The notes: generated from the letters alone by a model not told the origin. A stretch of 50,156 bases of DNA from Alkaliphilus flagellatus (GCF_018919215.1 NZ_JAHLQK010000009.1:1-50156); one strand, 5' to 3'. Shown: positions 1 to 8,138, counted from the stretch's first letter. Translations and numbers: made by a program.

Positions 1-34
1 AGCTGATAGGTACTAATAGGTCGAGGGCTTGACC
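1..34 (+). rRNA. 23S rRNA, 3' end (partial)
   Basis: The first bases carry the conserved 3' terminal segment of bacterial 23S rRNA (GGTACTAATAGGTCGAGGG, then CTTGACC). The rest of the gene lies upstream of the window. The exact 3' end is estimated from the usual ending. It is followed about 115 bases later by a 5S gene, the normal rRNA operon order. Confidence 0.9.
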
Positions 35-83
35 AATATATTCTAACATTGTATAGTTTTGAGGGAATTATCCCTTAAATGTA

Positions 84-141
84 ACTCCAAAATTTCTACG
101 AAATTTCGGAGTATTACACTCACACAAAATCAAAGATTTTG
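84..141 (+). repeat. Two-hairpin element, copy A (23S-5S spacer)
   Basis: A first hairpin (ACTCC at 84-88 pairing with GGAGT at 108-112, stem extended by AAATTTC/GAAATTT) is followed after 12 bases by a second, perfect hairpin CAAAATC-AAA-GATTTTG (125-141). The same architecture and similar linker recur upstream of tRNA-Ser (9112-9157) and, inverted, in the 16S leader (49985-50034). It may be an RNA-processing signal or a small mobile repeat. Confidence 0.6.
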
Positions 142-150
142 GTGATTGCA

Positions 151-268
151 ATATCGTGGCAATAGCGAAGGGGTCACACCTGTTCCCATACCGAACACAG
201 TAGTTAAGCCCTTCAGCGCTGATGGTACTTGGCGGGAAGCTGCCTGGGAGAGTAGGTCGCTGCGATAT
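151..268 (+). rRNA. rrf: 5S rRNA
   Basis: It has typical 5S content: the central CCGAACACAG segment, the GGCGGGAAGCTGCCTGGGAGAGTAGG region, and terminal helix halves ATATCG (151-156) and CGATAT (263-268). The ends were placed by that helix, giving about 118 nt. A strong terminator follows at once, so it is the last gene of the upstream rRNA operon. Confidence 0.92.
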
Positions 269-276
269 ATTTAAAG

Positions 277-309
277 ACACAGTTACATAAATTGTAACTG
301 TGTTTTTTT
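277..309 (+). terminator. rRNA operon terminator
   Basis: A perfect 10-bp stem ACACAGTTAC/GTAACTGTGT with a 7-base loop is followed by a run of T. It lies directly after the 5S gene. Confidence 0.9.
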
Positions 310-331
310 ATTGTCTAGAAAATAATAAATA

Positions 332-349
332 TAGTTTCACGTGAAACTA
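332..349. promoter_or_regulatory. parS-like ParB/Spo0J binding site
   Basis: TAGTTTCACGTGAAACTA is an 18-bp perfect palindrome. Its inner 14 bases GTTTCACGTGAAAC equal the core of the bacterial parS consensus TGTTTCACGTGAAACA; only the outermost base on each side differs. It lies in the spacer between the rRNA terminator and niaR. Such sites cluster near the replication origin and load ParB. Confidence 0.8.
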
Positions 350-448
350 AAGGGTATAAAACAAAGTTTTTATTTAAAGGAAAGCTGTCCTTTATACTAA
401 TTTATGATAAAATATAAGAAATAATTCTATATAGAAAGAAGTGATATT

Positions 449-967
449 ATGACCAGTACAGAAAGAAGAAATGCTATAATAAATAAATTAAAGAATAACC
501 TGGGGCCTATTAAAGGTACAGATTTAGCGAAATTTTTTAATATATCAAGGCAAGTTATTGTACAGGATATTGCACTTTTAAGGGCCCAAGGAGAGGATGT
601 TATTGCAACTCCACAAGGTTATATGATTCCCGTAAAAAAAGATAATAGAATAACAAAGCGAATTGTTTGTAAGCATGAAGGATATAATGCTATTGAAGAA
701 GAACTTCAAATTATGATAGATTATGGTGCAACAATAATTGATGTAATAGTAGAACATCCACTATATGGAGAAATAACTAGTGTACTTAACATAAATCATA
801 AAAGAGATCTAGAGAACTTTATTAATACAATTACTAAAAAGAAAGCAGAACCCCTTGCTACATTAACAGATGGTATTCATATTCATACTATAGAAGTTGC
901 TAATGAAGAAATCTTTCAAGAGTTAAAAAAAGCATTAAATAAAAAAGGATACTTGATTAATGACTAA
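449..967 (+). CDS. niaR: NiaR-type NAD biosynthesis repressor (HTH + 3H domain)
   Basis: This 172-aa protein has an N-terminal winged HTH of the HTH_11 type (residues about 6-60, including GTDLAKFFNISRQVIVQDI) followed by a 3H domain. The 3H name comes from conserved histidines, visible here as CKHEGY, VEHPLYGE and DGIHIHT. Family members (YrxA/NiaR) bind nicotinic acid and repress NAD precursor salvage and uptake genes. The ATG has a GAAGTGA-like ribosome site and follows an AT-rich promoter region. The next gene is a membrane transporter with a possible NiaR-like operator in between. The domain call is firm; the effector is inferred from the family. Confidence 0.85.
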   Translation: MTSTERRNAIINKLKNNLGPIKGTDLAKFFNISRQVIVQDIALLRAQGEDVIATPQGYMIPVKKDNRITKRIVCKHEGYNAIEEELQIMIDYGATIIDVIVEHPLYGEITSVLNINHKRDLENFINTITKKKAEPLATLTDGIHIHTIEVANEEIFQELKKALNKKGYLIND

Positions 968-985
968 CAATATGTTATATTTTTA

Positions 986-1006
986 TAGACAGGTGACAAG
1001 ACAGCA
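986..1006. promoter_or_regulatory. Possible NiaR operator
   Basis: The segment contains GACAGGTGACAAGACAGC; its reverse strand reads GCTGTCTTGTCACCTGTC. From memory this resembles the TGTCTTGACA-type core reported for NiaR/YrxA sites. It sits between niaR and the transporter gene. Tentative. Confidence 0.3.
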
Positions 1007-1089
1007 GTAAATACATGTGATACAATTTATTGATTAAGTCACTAATAATCTATTAGATGAAATTACATTTTCATATTGGAGGAGTGCAG

Positions 1090-2139
1090 ATGAAGATTAA
1101 TGACAGGCAAGTATCGCTAAAAGATTATATTACGAAGGCGCTTAACGGTATGGCCCTTGGACTTTTCTCTTCTTTAATTATTGGACTTATTTTAAAGCAA
1201 ATTGGAGAATTGGCTAATGTCCAAATTTTAGTATCTTTTGGTCAGGTTGCACAATTTTTAATGGGACCAGCTATAGGAGCTGGAGTAGCTTATTCTATTG
1301 GAGCACCTCCATTAGCAATATTTGCATCATTAATAACTGGAGCTATAGGTGGAAATACAATTTTTTTAACTGAGGTAGGTTCATATAGTATTAAAACTGG
1401 AGAGCCAGTAGGTGCATTTGTAGCAGCACTAATTGGAGCTGAGATTGTAAAGTGGATTGCAGGCAAAACAAAGGTAGATATTGTACTAATTCCAGCTGCT
1501 ACAATCGTAATAGGAGGATTAGCGGGTAATTTTATAGCACCTAGTGTTACAATAATGATGACATTCTTAGGAAGATTAATTAATGATGTAACTGTGCTTC
1601 ATCCAATACCTATGGGTATATTGTTAGCTGTATTAATGGGAATGATATTAACTCTTCCTATAAGTAGTGCAGCTTTAGCTATTTCATTAGGACTAAATGG
1701 TTTAGCTGCAGGAGCTGCTGTAGTAGGTTGTTCTACTCAAATGATAGGTTTTGCTGTGGCGAGCTATAAAGAAAATGGTATAGGTGGTCTTATTGCACAA
1801 GGATTAGGTACAAGTATGCTTCAAGTACCTAATATTATTAGAAATCCATTAATATGGATACCTCCAACCTTAGCTAGTGCATTTTTAGGTCCTTTAGCAA
1901 CGACTATAATTAGAATGGAAAATAATAGTATTGGTGCGGGAATGGGTACAAGTGGATTAGTAGGTCAGTTTGGGGCATTTGTTACTATGGTTACTCAAAA
2001 TGGTGAAACAGCTTCAATTGTGCTGATTAAAATAGCGTTGCTCCATTTTATTTTACCTGCTTTGCTAACTCTTTTTATTTCATTATTTATGAGAAAGCAA
2101 GGTTGGATTAAAGAAGGGGATATGAAGTTAAGTCAATAA
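1090..2139 (+). CDS. PTS EIIC-like membrane transporter (PTS_EIIC_2 type)
   Basis: A 349-aa, strongly hydrophobic protein with about eight to ten membrane segments and many Gly/Ala-rich loops (for example FLMGPAIGAGVAYSIGAPPL, SSAALAISLGLNGLAAGAAV). It resembles the stand-alone PTS_EIIC_2 family, annotated as sugar PTS IIC although partner IIA/IIB domains are usually absent, as here. The start is the ATG at 1090, which has GGAGG eight bases upstream; an in-frame ATG at 1057 lacks a ribosome site. Its position behind niaR and a possible NiaR site raises the idea that it carries an NAD precursor, but the substrate is unknown. Confidence 0.7.
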   Translation: MKINDRQVSLKDYITKALNGMALGLFSSLIIGLILKQIGELANVQILVSFGQVAQFLMGPAIGAGVAYSIGAPPLAIFASLITGAIGGNTIFLTEVGSYSIKTGEPVGAFVAALIGAEIVKWIAGKTKVDIVLIPAATIVIGGLAGNFIAPSVTIMMTFLGRLINDVTVLHPIPMGILLAVLMGMILTLPISSAALAISLGLNGLAAGAAVVGCSTQMIGFAVASYKENGIGGLIAQGLGTSMLQVPNIIRNPLIWIPPTLASAFLGPLATTIIRMENNSIGAGMGTSGLVGQFGAFVTMVTQNGETASIVLIKIALLHFILPALLTLFISLFMRKQGWIKEGDMKLSQ

Positions 2140-2144
2140 AACAT

Positions 2145-2196
2145 AATTAAAGCAATTAAGAATTGCTCTAACAACCAGTTCTTAATTGCTTTAATT
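2145..2196. terminator. Bidirectional terminator between convergent genes
   Basis: A perfect 18-bp inverted repeat (AATTAAAGCAATTAAGAA at 2145-2162 and its complement at 2179-2196) with a 16-base loop. It overlaps the last codons of the minus-strand small gene, so both convergent transcripts can use it. Confidence 0.7.
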
Positions 2197-2362
2197 GTTC
2201 TAAAGACATATTATCTAAATAATAGGACTTTCTAGCGAATTCTTGCCTAGTAATAACATTCTTTTCTATTAAAAGCTCTATTAATGTAGCTATTGCTAAT
2301 GTGTTTCTATAGTCAATTTCTTTTAAATCTCCTATTTGACCTACTAAATTAACTTGATTCAT
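2168..2362 (-). CDS. Small conserved-looking protein of unknown function (64 aa)
   Basis: The 64-aa product begins MNQVNLVGQIGDLKEIDYRN and is mostly helical, with acidic and hydrophobic heptad-like stretches; it has no signal peptide or membrane segment. The ATG is preceded on the minus strand by a very strong AAGGGGGGAATTTTA ribosome site, the main reason to accept it. It is convergent with the transporter gene and divergent from serS. I do not recognise the family. Confidence 0.6.
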   Translation of the reverse strand: MNQVNLVGQIGDLKEIDYRNTLAIATLIELLIEKNVITRQEFARKSYYLDNMSLEQLKQLRTGC

Positions 2363-2518
2363 TAAAATTCCCCCCTTATAATTCCAAAGTATGTATTAAT
2401 GATCTATTTGAATTATAGCCTAATAAGATTAAAATATACAAAATGCTTGTACAATGAAACCTAAAATGTATAATTTTTTGAAGATATTCATAAAATAAAT
2501 ATAATTTTAAAATATGAC

Positions 2519-2547
2519 TTGAAGTTTTTATATAATTATGATAATAT
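2519..2547 (+). promoter_or_regulatory. Predicted sigma-A promoter of serS leader
   Basis: TTGAAG (2519-2524) and TAATAT (2542-2547) are separated by 17 bases, about 25 bases upstream of the T-box leader. Confidence 0.5.
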
Positions 2548-2572
2548 ACACTTCAACAATATATTTATAATA

Positions 2573-2804
2573 CGAAGAAGAGAAATAGTAGGCAAGTAGC
2601 TTCTTAAGAGAGTCGATGGATGGTGTGAATCGATGGGGCGAGTTGTTGAATCCATCTCTGAGTGTTCTACTGAAAAATAAGTAGGTGGAAACGGCTAGCA
2701 TACGTTACAATGCTTTAAGGTGGATTAGTATAGCTAATCAACTAGGGTGGCAACGCGGAGTTAAGTCTTTCGTCCCTTTTATTAGGGATGGAGGGCTTTT
2801 TTTA
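2573..2804 (+). promoter_or_regulatory. T-box riboswitch (serine) upstream of serS
   Basis: The leader shows the T-box core AGGGTGGCAACGCGG at 2744-2758, a long stem I region (about 2573-2672, basal pairing AGTAG/CTACT, with an AGTA motif), and an intrinsic terminator (AAGTCTTTCGTCCC pairing with GGGATGGAGGGCTT, then T-run) ending near 2804. T-boxes sense uncharged tRNA: the TGGC of the core pairs with the tRNA acceptor end. The tRNA-Ser at 9172 has discriminator G and so fits TGGC. Serine codons TCC and TCT are both near the expected specifier position; I could not decide between them. Confidence 0.93.
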
Positions 2805-2831
2805 ATGTATAAATAAAGAGGAGGTAGTAAT

Positions 2832-4109
2832 GTGTTAGATATTAGAAGAATACGAACAAACCTAGATGAAATTAAAGTAGCTATGGCTAGAAGAGGAGAA
2901 AAAGATTTTAGCTTAGATGAAGTTGTTGAGCTGGATGAGCAAAGGAGAGTCTTGCTTCAACAGGTAGAGAATATGAAAAATGAGCAGAATACAGTATCTA
3001 AGGAAATTCCCAGACTAAAGAAAGAAGGAAAAGATGTTACAGAAGTAATGGCAAAAATGAAAGATCTGTCAGCACAAATTAAGGAGTTAGATGGACAGGT
3101 TAAAGAAGTAGAGGATAAGCTAGAATATGCCCTACTTAGAATACCTAATGTACCTCATCCAGATGTACCACAAGGAGAAACTGACGATGATAATATTGAA
3201 ATAAGAACATGGTCAAATCCGACTAAATTTGATTTCGAGCCAAAGGCACATTGGGATATAGCTACAAGCCTTAATATTATTGATTTTGAGGCCGCTTCAA
3301 AGATAACAGGAGCAAGATTTGCGTTATACAGAGGGGTGGGTGCAAGGCTAGAAAGAGCTTTAATTAACTTTATGCTAGATTTGCACACTGGCGAGCATGG
3401 ATATACTGAAGTTTTACCTCCATTTATGGTAAATAGAAATAGTATGACTGGTACGGGACAATTACCTAAATTTGAAGATGATGCTTTTAAAATACCACAA
3501 AAAGATTATTTCTTAGTGCCTACAGCAGAGGTTCCTGTTACTAATATGCATAGGGATGACATTATTGAGGAACAGAAGTTACCGTTATATTACGTAGCGT
3601 ACACTCCTTGTTTCCGTTCTGAAGCAGGTTCAGCTGGTCGGGACACTAGAGGATTAATTAGACAACATCAATTTAACAAGGTAGAGCTTGTTAAGTTTGT
3701 TAAGCCGGAAGAATCTTATAAAGAACTTGAAAAGCTAACAAACAATGCAGAGAAGGTATTACAGTTGTTAGGAATACCTTATAGGGTAGTGAAGATATGT
3801 ACTGGAGATTTAGGTTTTACTGCAGCATTTAAATATGATATTGAAGTATGGATGCCAAGCTATAATCGTTATGTAGAGATTTCTTCTTGTAGTAACTTTG
3901 AAGACTTTCAAGCAAGAAGAGCTAATATTAGATTCCGTCCTGAAGAAAAGGGTAAGGTAGAATTTGTTCATACATTAAATGGATCTGGGCTTGCCGTTGG
4001 TAGAACAGTAGCTGCCATATTAGAAAATTTTCAAGATGATGAAGGAAATGTAGTTATACCTGAAGTGTTAAGGGGTTACATGGGAGGAATTGGAGTTATC
4101 TCTAAATAA
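2832..4109 (+). CDS. serS: Seryl-tRNA synthetase
   Basis: 425 aa, the normal length for bacterial SerRS. It has an N-terminal coiled-coil tRNA-binding arm (residues about 28-105, rich in Lys/Glu heptads) and a class II catalytic core with motif 2 [22 protein letters not shown] and motif 3 [19 protein letters not shown]. It charges tRNA-Ser (and, in organisms with selenocysteine like this one, tRNA-Sec) with serine in the cytoplasm. The start is GTG at 2832 with GAGGAGGT upstream; no ATG is available in frame nearby. Expression is controlled by the serine T-box directly upstream. Confidence 0.98.
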   Translation: MLDIRRIRTNLDEIKVAMARRGEKDFSLDEVVELDEQRRVLLQQVENMKNEQNTVSKEIPRLKKEGKDVTEVMAKMKDLSAQIKELDGQVKEVEDKLEYALLRIPNVPHPDVPQGETDDDNIEIRTWSNPTKFDFEPKAHWDIATSLNIIDFEAASKITGARFALYRGVGARLERALINFMLDLHTGEHGYTEVLPPFMVNRNSMTGTGQLPKFEDDAFKIPQKDYFLVPTAEVPVTNMHRDDIIEEQKLPLYYVAYTPCFRSEAGSAGRDTRGLIRQHQFNKVELVKFVKPEESYKELEKLTNNAEKVLQLLGIPYRVVKICTGDLGFTAAFKYDIEVWMPSYNRYVEISSCSNFEDFQARRANIRFRPEEKGKVEFVHTLNGSGLAVGRTVAAILENFQDDEGNVVIPEVLRGYMGGIGVISK

Positions 4110-4246
4110 TAAAATAGTATAATTTTAGGTAGGCAGTGTATATAGATTCTTATATATACTGCTTATTTATGTATAATAGAAGTATAATTAAATGGTTAAA
4201 ATATTAATGGTAACTATTAGAAATGTGAACTATTTGGAGGTTAAAA

Positions 4247-4435
4247 ATGAAAAAGAAAAAAGTTGATAAATTCATTTTAGAAAGAAGCTTTAATTATAAT
4301 TATGAAGAAGATGTTTATGATAGATTAAAATCTATAGAAAACAATAGGAATGACTTTTATACAAATAGATCAAAGATGAAAAGACCTGAATATGATTATG
4401 AAGAAGATGCCTATGAGCCGGAAATAGAAGAATAG
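4247..4435 (+). CDS. Small acidic/basic hypothetical protein (62 aa)
   Basis: The 62-aa protein has a very basic start (MKKKKVDKF), tyrosine-rich acidic segments (NYNYEEDVYDRL and PEYDYEEDAYEPE, an imperfect internal repeat of YNYEEDVY/YDYEEDAY), and no membrane segment. A clear TTGGAGG ribosome site lies eight bases before the ATG. It is a single gene between serS and perR. I do not recognise it; the repeated YEED motif suggests a short, possibly disordered protein. Confidence 0.6.
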   Translation: MKKKKVDKFILERSFNYNYEEDVYDRLKSIENNRNDFYTNRSKMKRPEYDYEEDAYEPEIEE

Positions 4436-4570
4436 ATTTTATAGATATTCTGGTTTAAATTAAACTATATTGGGAAATCTTAATAGAGGAAGGTAAAATA
4501 TAAAAAATAAAATAATTTTTAAATAATATGTTTAACTCCTTAATATATAGGTATATATAAGATAAATAGA

Positions 4571-4602
4571 TTGTAATGATTACAAAATTGGAATCATTAC
4601 AA
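4571..4602. promoter_or_regulatory. Tandem PerR boxes before perR-dps
   Basis: TTGTAATGATTACAA (4571-4585) is a perfect 15-bp palindrome around one central base and matches the Per-box pattern TTATAATNATTATAA except for G/C at two symmetric positions. A second copy TTGGAATCATTACAA (4588-4602) follows after two bases. The second ends 15 bases before the perR start, so it probably mediates autorepression of perR and dps. Confidence 0.75.
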
Positions 4603-4617
4603 ACAGGAGTTGTTAGT

Positions 4618-5040
4618 ATGAAGATATCAATAGATGATATAAGAGAATATCTATTAAAAAATAATATTAAGCCATCCTATGCAAGAATAAAAATATTAGA
4701 GTATTTAGTTGAGAAGGATTCGCACCCAACAGTTGAAGAGATATATAGTAACTTAGTTAATCAAATTCCAACACTATCTAAAACAACTGTATATAATACT
4801 ATGAAACTCCTAATAGATGCTAATATTGCAAGAGTCATTACGATTGAAGAAAATGAAATGAGATATGATGCAGATATGGGTAACCATGGACATTTTAAAT
4901 GTAATGAATGTGGTAAAATTTACGATTTCTACATTGTATCTGATTCAACAGAAAAAGCAGAATTAAAAAATTTTAAAATCATGGAAAAAAGTGTTTATTA
5001 TAAAGGCATTTGTCAAGAATGTCTGTCAAATAAAAAATAA
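4618..5040 (+). CDS. perR: Fur-family peroxide regulator PerR
   Basis: 140 aa with the Fur-family layout: N-terminal winged helix (PSYARIKILEYLVEKDSHPT, then TLSKTTVYNTMKLLIDANI) and a C-terminal metal-binding dimer domain with HGHFKCNECGKIYDF and a second zinc pair in CQECL. This four-cysteine structural zinc site and the adjoining dps gene favour PerR over Fur or Zur. The start at 4618 is chosen because CAGGAG lies just upstream; an in-frame ATG at 4576 falls inside the Per boxes. PerR represses peroxide-defence genes until iron-catalysed His oxidation releases it. Confidence 0.85.
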   Translation: MKISIDDIREYLLKNNIKPSYARIKILEYLVEKDSHPTVEEIYSNLVNQIPTLSKTTVYNTMKLLIDANIARVITIEENEMRYDADMGNHGHFKCNECGKIYDFYIVSDSTEKAELKNFKIMEKSVYYKGICQECLSNKK

Positions 5041-5063
5041 AAATTTAAGGAGGAATAAGAATT

Positions 5064-5534
5064 ATGAATGTACAAATTGGATTAGATGTTAAAGGCAGTG
5101 AGGAAGTTTCAAAGGTTTTAAATCAATATTTAGCTAACTTACACGTTCTATATACTAAACTTCATAACTATCATTGGAATGTAGAAGGTAAAAGTTTCTT
5201 CCAGCTCCACGCTAAATTAGAAGAACTTTATAACAATACTGCTGAGGAATTAGATGCAGTAGCAGAAAGAATTCTAACACTAGGATTTAGACCAGCAGCA
5301 TCTATGAAGGAGTATTTAGACCTTGCAACTTTAAATGAAGTTAAAAGTGAACCAATAACAGGAGAAGCTATAGTTAAAGATCTTCAAAAAGATTTTGAAA
5401 CTTTAATTGCTGAATTAAGAACAGCTTTAAAAACAGCTGATCAAAATGATGATCAAGTAACAGTAGACTTATTTGTAGGAAGTATTGGTAATTTAGAAAA
5501 GACATTATGGATGTTCCGAGCTTATTTAAGCTAA
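5064..5534 (+). CDS. dps: Dps-family miniferritin
   Basis: 156 aa, four-helix bundle of the Dps type. The ferroxidase signature is visible: LHNYHWNVEGKSFFQLHAKL followed by EELYNNTAEELDAVAERIL, which holds the His, Asp and Glu ligands shared across the subunit interface. Dps dodecamers oxidise Fe(II) with peroxide, store the iron and protect DNA. It follows perR by 23 bases with a strong AAGGAGG site, so the two form an operon under the Per boxes. A terminator follows. Confidence 0.93.
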   Translation: MNVQIGLDVKGSEEVSKVLNQYLANLHVLYTKLHNYHWNVEGKSFFQLHAKLEELYNNTAEELDAVAERILTLGFRPAASMKEYLDLATLNEVKSEPITGEAIVKDLQKDFETLIAELRTALKTADQNDDQVTVDLFVGSIGNLEKTLWMFRAYLS

Positions 5535-5561
5535 TAAAATAAAAAATTAAATATGTATTAT

Positions 5562-5618
5562 AAAAAGGAAGCCATGCTTTAGGATATTTTATCTATATAA
5601 GACTGGCTTTCTTTTTTA
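5562..5618 (+). terminator. Terminator after dps
   Basis: AAGGAAGCCA pairs with TGGCTTTCTT (one mismatch) across a 30-base loop, followed by a T-run. Confidence 0.6.
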
Positions 5619-5686
5619 TGATATATAATAGGAATGTTAAAAATAATTATATTACAATGTGTATATGGTAAAATAAGTAAGAAACA

Positions 5687-5715
5687 TTGACCCGATTTTA
5701 AATTTATGCTAAAAT
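5687..5715 (+). promoter_or_regulatory. tRNA-Arg promoter
   Basis: TTGACC (5687-5692), a 17-base spacer and TAAAAT (5710-5715), 22 bases before the tRNA. Diverged versions of the same promoter stand before the two decayed tRNA copies at 7876 and 8519. Confidence 0.65.
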
Positions 5716-5737
5716 AAAATATGTATGATTCAACTAT

Positions 5738-5814
5738 GCACCTGTAGCTCAGTAGGATAGAGCAACGGTTTCCTAAACCGTGTGTCGGACGTTCGAATCG
5801 TCTCAGGTGCACCA
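5738..5814 (+). tRNA. tRNA-Arg (anticodon CCT)
   Basis: A complete cloverleaf: acceptor GCACCTG/CAGGTGC, D-arm AGCTCAGTAGGATAGAGCA, anticodon stem ACGGT/ACCGT with loop TTCCTAA (anticodon CCT, Arg AGG), and T-arm GACGTTCGAATCGTC. The CCA end is encoded (5812-5814). Two 45-base copies of its 3' part occur downstream. Confidence 0.95.
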
Positions 5815-5829
5815 TACCGAAAAAGCAAT

Positions 5830-5861
5830 CCCAATACCTATAAGGTATTGGGCGTTTTTTT
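5830..5861 (+). terminator. tRNA-Arg terminator
   Basis: A perfect 9-bp stem CCCAATACC/GGTATTGGG followed by CG and a T-run, 16 bases after the tRNA. Confidence 0.88.
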
Positions 5862-5882
5862 ATTTTTTGAATAAGTATTATA

Positions 5883-5917
5883 ATGGTTGCCCAAATGTTG
5901 ACCATTTGGGCAACCAT
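5883..5917. repeat. 15-bp perfect inverted repeat downstream of tRNA-Arg
   Basis: ATGGTTGCCCAAATG, loop TTGAC, then its exact complement, followed by a further GGGCAAC. The GGGCAAC/TTGACCA words recur near 7855-7881, before the first decayed tRNA copy, so the two places probably bound one inserted or duplicated segment. Confidence 0.6.
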
Positions 5918-6094
5918 GGGCAACATCATATTTAAGTTAGACAAAGTCCTATAGATTTTTAGGGCTTTGTCTTTTTTATTTTCAGGATTATTTATATTGT
6001 TTAGAAAAAATATAACACTACTACTGGAAATATTGGTATAATATACCTAATGGTTCTAGAGATTATATATAAGTTAAAGGGGGAGATGACCAAT

Positions 6095-6148
6095 ATGAAA
6101 AGATTTTTAAGTAAAGTTAAAGTAACAGAGAGCGAGGTGTTACGGTAA
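6095..6148 (+). CDS. 17-aa upstream peptide coupled to the S41 gene
   Basis: The short frame MKRFLSKVKVTESEVLR has a strong AAAGGGGGAGATGA ribosome site. Its TAA stop overlaps the next ATG as TAATG. The arrangement suggests translational coupling, or the stump of a lost gene. No function is known. Confidence 0.35.
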   Translation: MKRFLSKVKVTESEVLR

Positions 6149-7569
6149 TGAAAAAATTGCTTCATCAAGTCACCATGATCGCCATAATATTGATGGCAAT
6201 GCTGTTTTTTACCGCATGTGTAAACTCCGATGAAGAGATGACAATCCAAAACTCCGATGAACAGCTGACAATCGAAGACTTTTTAAATGATTTTGATTAC
6301 ATGATGCAAACAATGGAAGACACATTTCCGTATTTTGGAGTTGCAGAAAGAAGATTAGGTGTGGATATAAGAGCTCTGGGGAGGGAAACACGGGCTATGA
6401 TAGAGAATTACCCCTATTCCCTTGAAAGCCTTGCAAATGACCTAGGTATTTCCTTGGAGGATATGCCTGAATTAGATGAACATATTTTTTGGAGCATTAT
6501 TTACCATGAATTTTTCTCACATTTCAATCAGTTTGCCCATACCTTTGCGCTGCATTTTGGAACATATAATTATTATAAACCCAATTATATAACTCCTTTG
6601 AGTCATTATTACACACCTAATAATAATCATGCCTACTCTAATCCTGTATCCCAAAGATTTTACCAAGAGCAGAAAGACCTTTTTAATACCCTTTTTGAAG
6701 AGAAAGGAGTTCTTTTACAATTTATTTTTCGTGATGAACCTCCATTTCAGCTACCGGATAGTATAGTTGAAACAGAAATTATTGAGGAAGACAGGATAGC
6801 TTATTTAAAGGTATCAACCTTTTCGAATTTTAACCTTACTATTTACAATAACTTGAGAAAATTTTATAGTGATATACAGAACTATGAGCATTTGATTATT
6901 GATATCAGGGATAATCTTGGAGGATCAACGGATTTATGGAGGATGCTTATTATGAAACCTCTGTGGTCAGATAAGAATAATATGCCGGATATGCCTTTAT
7001 ATGCTTTTTACCGAGGAAGTAAGCTAGGGAAATCTTTAGCAGAAGAGAATATTAAAATTGAGTCACAGTATTCACGTTATATGCCTGAAACTGATAATTT
7101 ACTTAAAGTAAGTGAAATTATAGAATCAAATAATTTGCCACATATTAATGAGGAGGATGTACAAGATTTAGCTTATGGTGTCAAGTTTAATACCAGTATT
7201 AGCAATATCGAATGGCGGCATATGAATCAGGTAAAGGTTCAAAATATTTCTGATTATCCCTTTGATGGAGAAATATGGCTTTTAACCAATGGAAACAACT
7301 TATCTGCAGCGTCGCTGTTTGCTCGACATGCAAAAGAAATGGGCTTTGCTACCCTTGTGGGAGAGCAGACCGGCGGAGCATATTCTACATATGCGGTCCA
7401 CTTTACCTTGCCTAACACTGGGATTATATTAAGGTGGGATATAGACTATTTAACTGATAGTTATGGCCGGGCTTTAAATGAGTTCCCGACCACCCCCCAC
7501 CACTTTAACCGCCCTGGTATGGATGCACTGGAGACTGTTTTGCAGTTAATAGAAGAAGGCAGCTTTTGA
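6148..7569 (+). CDS. S41-family peptidase-like lipoprotein
   Basis: 473 aa. It has a lipoprotein signal peptide (MKKLLHQVTM, hydrophobic core, then FFTAC with Cys24). The C-terminal half has S41 protease signatures: LIIDIRDNLGGSTDLW (about residues 250-265), then LLTNGNNLSAASLFARHAKE with the probable nucleophile Ser in SAAS (386-389), and FATLVGEQTGG. S41 enzymes are tail-specific or cell-envelope proteases; no PDZ domain is evident between residues 30 and 220. Base composition and codon use look richer in G/C than the neighbours (GAC, CCC, GGC codons), and the gene sits between a tRNA and decayed tRNA copies, so transfer is likely. Substrate unknown. Confidence 0.75.
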   Translation: MKKLLHQVTMIAIILMAMLFFTACVNSDEEMTIQNSDEQLTIEDFLNDFDYMMQTMEDTFPYFGVAERRLGVDIRALGRETRAMIENYPYSLESLANDLGISLEDMPELDEHIFWSIIYHEFFSHFNQFAHTFALHFGTYNYYKPNYITPLSHYYTPNNNHAYSNPVSQRFYQEQKDLFNTLFEEKGVLLQFIFRDEPPFQLPDSIVETEIIEEDRIAYLKVSTFSNFNLTIYNNLRKFYSDIQNYEHLIIDIRDNLGGSTDLWRMLIMKPLWSDKNNMPDMPLYAFYRGSKLGKSLAEENIKIESQYSRYMPETDNLLKVSEIIESNNLPHINEEDVQDLAYGVKFNTSISNIEWRHMNQVKVQNISDYPFDGEIWLLTNGNNLSAASLFARHAKEMGFATLVGEQTGGAYSTYAVHFTLPNTGIILRWDIDYLTDSYGRALNEFPTTPHHFNRPGMDALETVLQLIEEGSF

Positions 7570-7777
7570 TGACAAAGAACGTAGGACATTCTAATTACAA
7601 TGCAAAGGGATATAATCATAGAAAGATAATGGCTACTACACGATTGATACAATTATATGTATGAAGAATGGTATGGTATATAATACTTATAGAGAACCAT
7701 AATAGGTAATATAACTATAGACAGTGGAGCATAGGGCAAGCAGAAGATTTTGGAAGGGCAAAAAACATAGCTAAGTA

Positions 7778-7979
7778 TAGACAAATTTTATAAGATAAGC
7801 TAGACTAATACAGATAGATTTACTACACTATTTTTTAGATTTTTTATGATTTTTGGGCAACACTGAGTAACATTGTTGACCATTCAAAATTAAGAACATA
7901 GTATTTTCAATAGGTTTAGCAAAGATAAAGGGCTTTCCCAAACCGTGTGTCGGAGGTTCGAATCGTCTCAGGTGCACCA
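7778..7979 (+). pseudogene. Decayed promoter + tRNA-Arg copy R1
   Basis: The segment contains TTGACC (7876-7881), a 17-base spacer and TAGTAT (7899-7904), then a degenerate D-arm region, then 45 bases (7935-7979) matching the 3' part of tRNA-Arg at 43 of 45 positions, including CCA. The anticodon position reads CCC and the acceptor 5' strand is lost. The module starts with TAGACAAATTT, as does R2 at 8435. It may be a decayed duplicate tRNA gene, an att-site remnant, or both. Confidence 0.6.
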
Positions 7980-8036
7980 ATTAGAAAAGCCATGTGTAGG
8001 ATTATTTATTTGTTTAGGTCAATGGAGGATATTGCT

Positions 8037-8138
8037 ATGCAAGCTTTAAAAGTAATATGTATGTTTATAGTTGGTATAGGAATGATTATTATAGGAATAA
8101 AAGAAATCAAGAAAAACATGAAAAAACAAAGTTGCTAG
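8037..8138 (+). CDS. 33-aa single-pass membrane peptide
   Basis: The frame MQALKVICMFIVGIGMIIIG, followed by a Lys-rich tail (KEIKKNMKKQSC), forms one membrane helix with a cytoplasmic basic end. GGAGG lies eight bases before the ATG. It lies between the two decayed tRNA copies. Possible small membrane protein; unrecognised. Confidence 0.4.
   Translation: MQALKVICMFIVGIGMIIIGIKEIKKNMKKQSC

Noticed and set aside
5579-5944. Minus-strand 121-codon frame across tRNA-Arg
   Set aside because: It runs antisense through the tRNA and its terminators, with no ribosome site.
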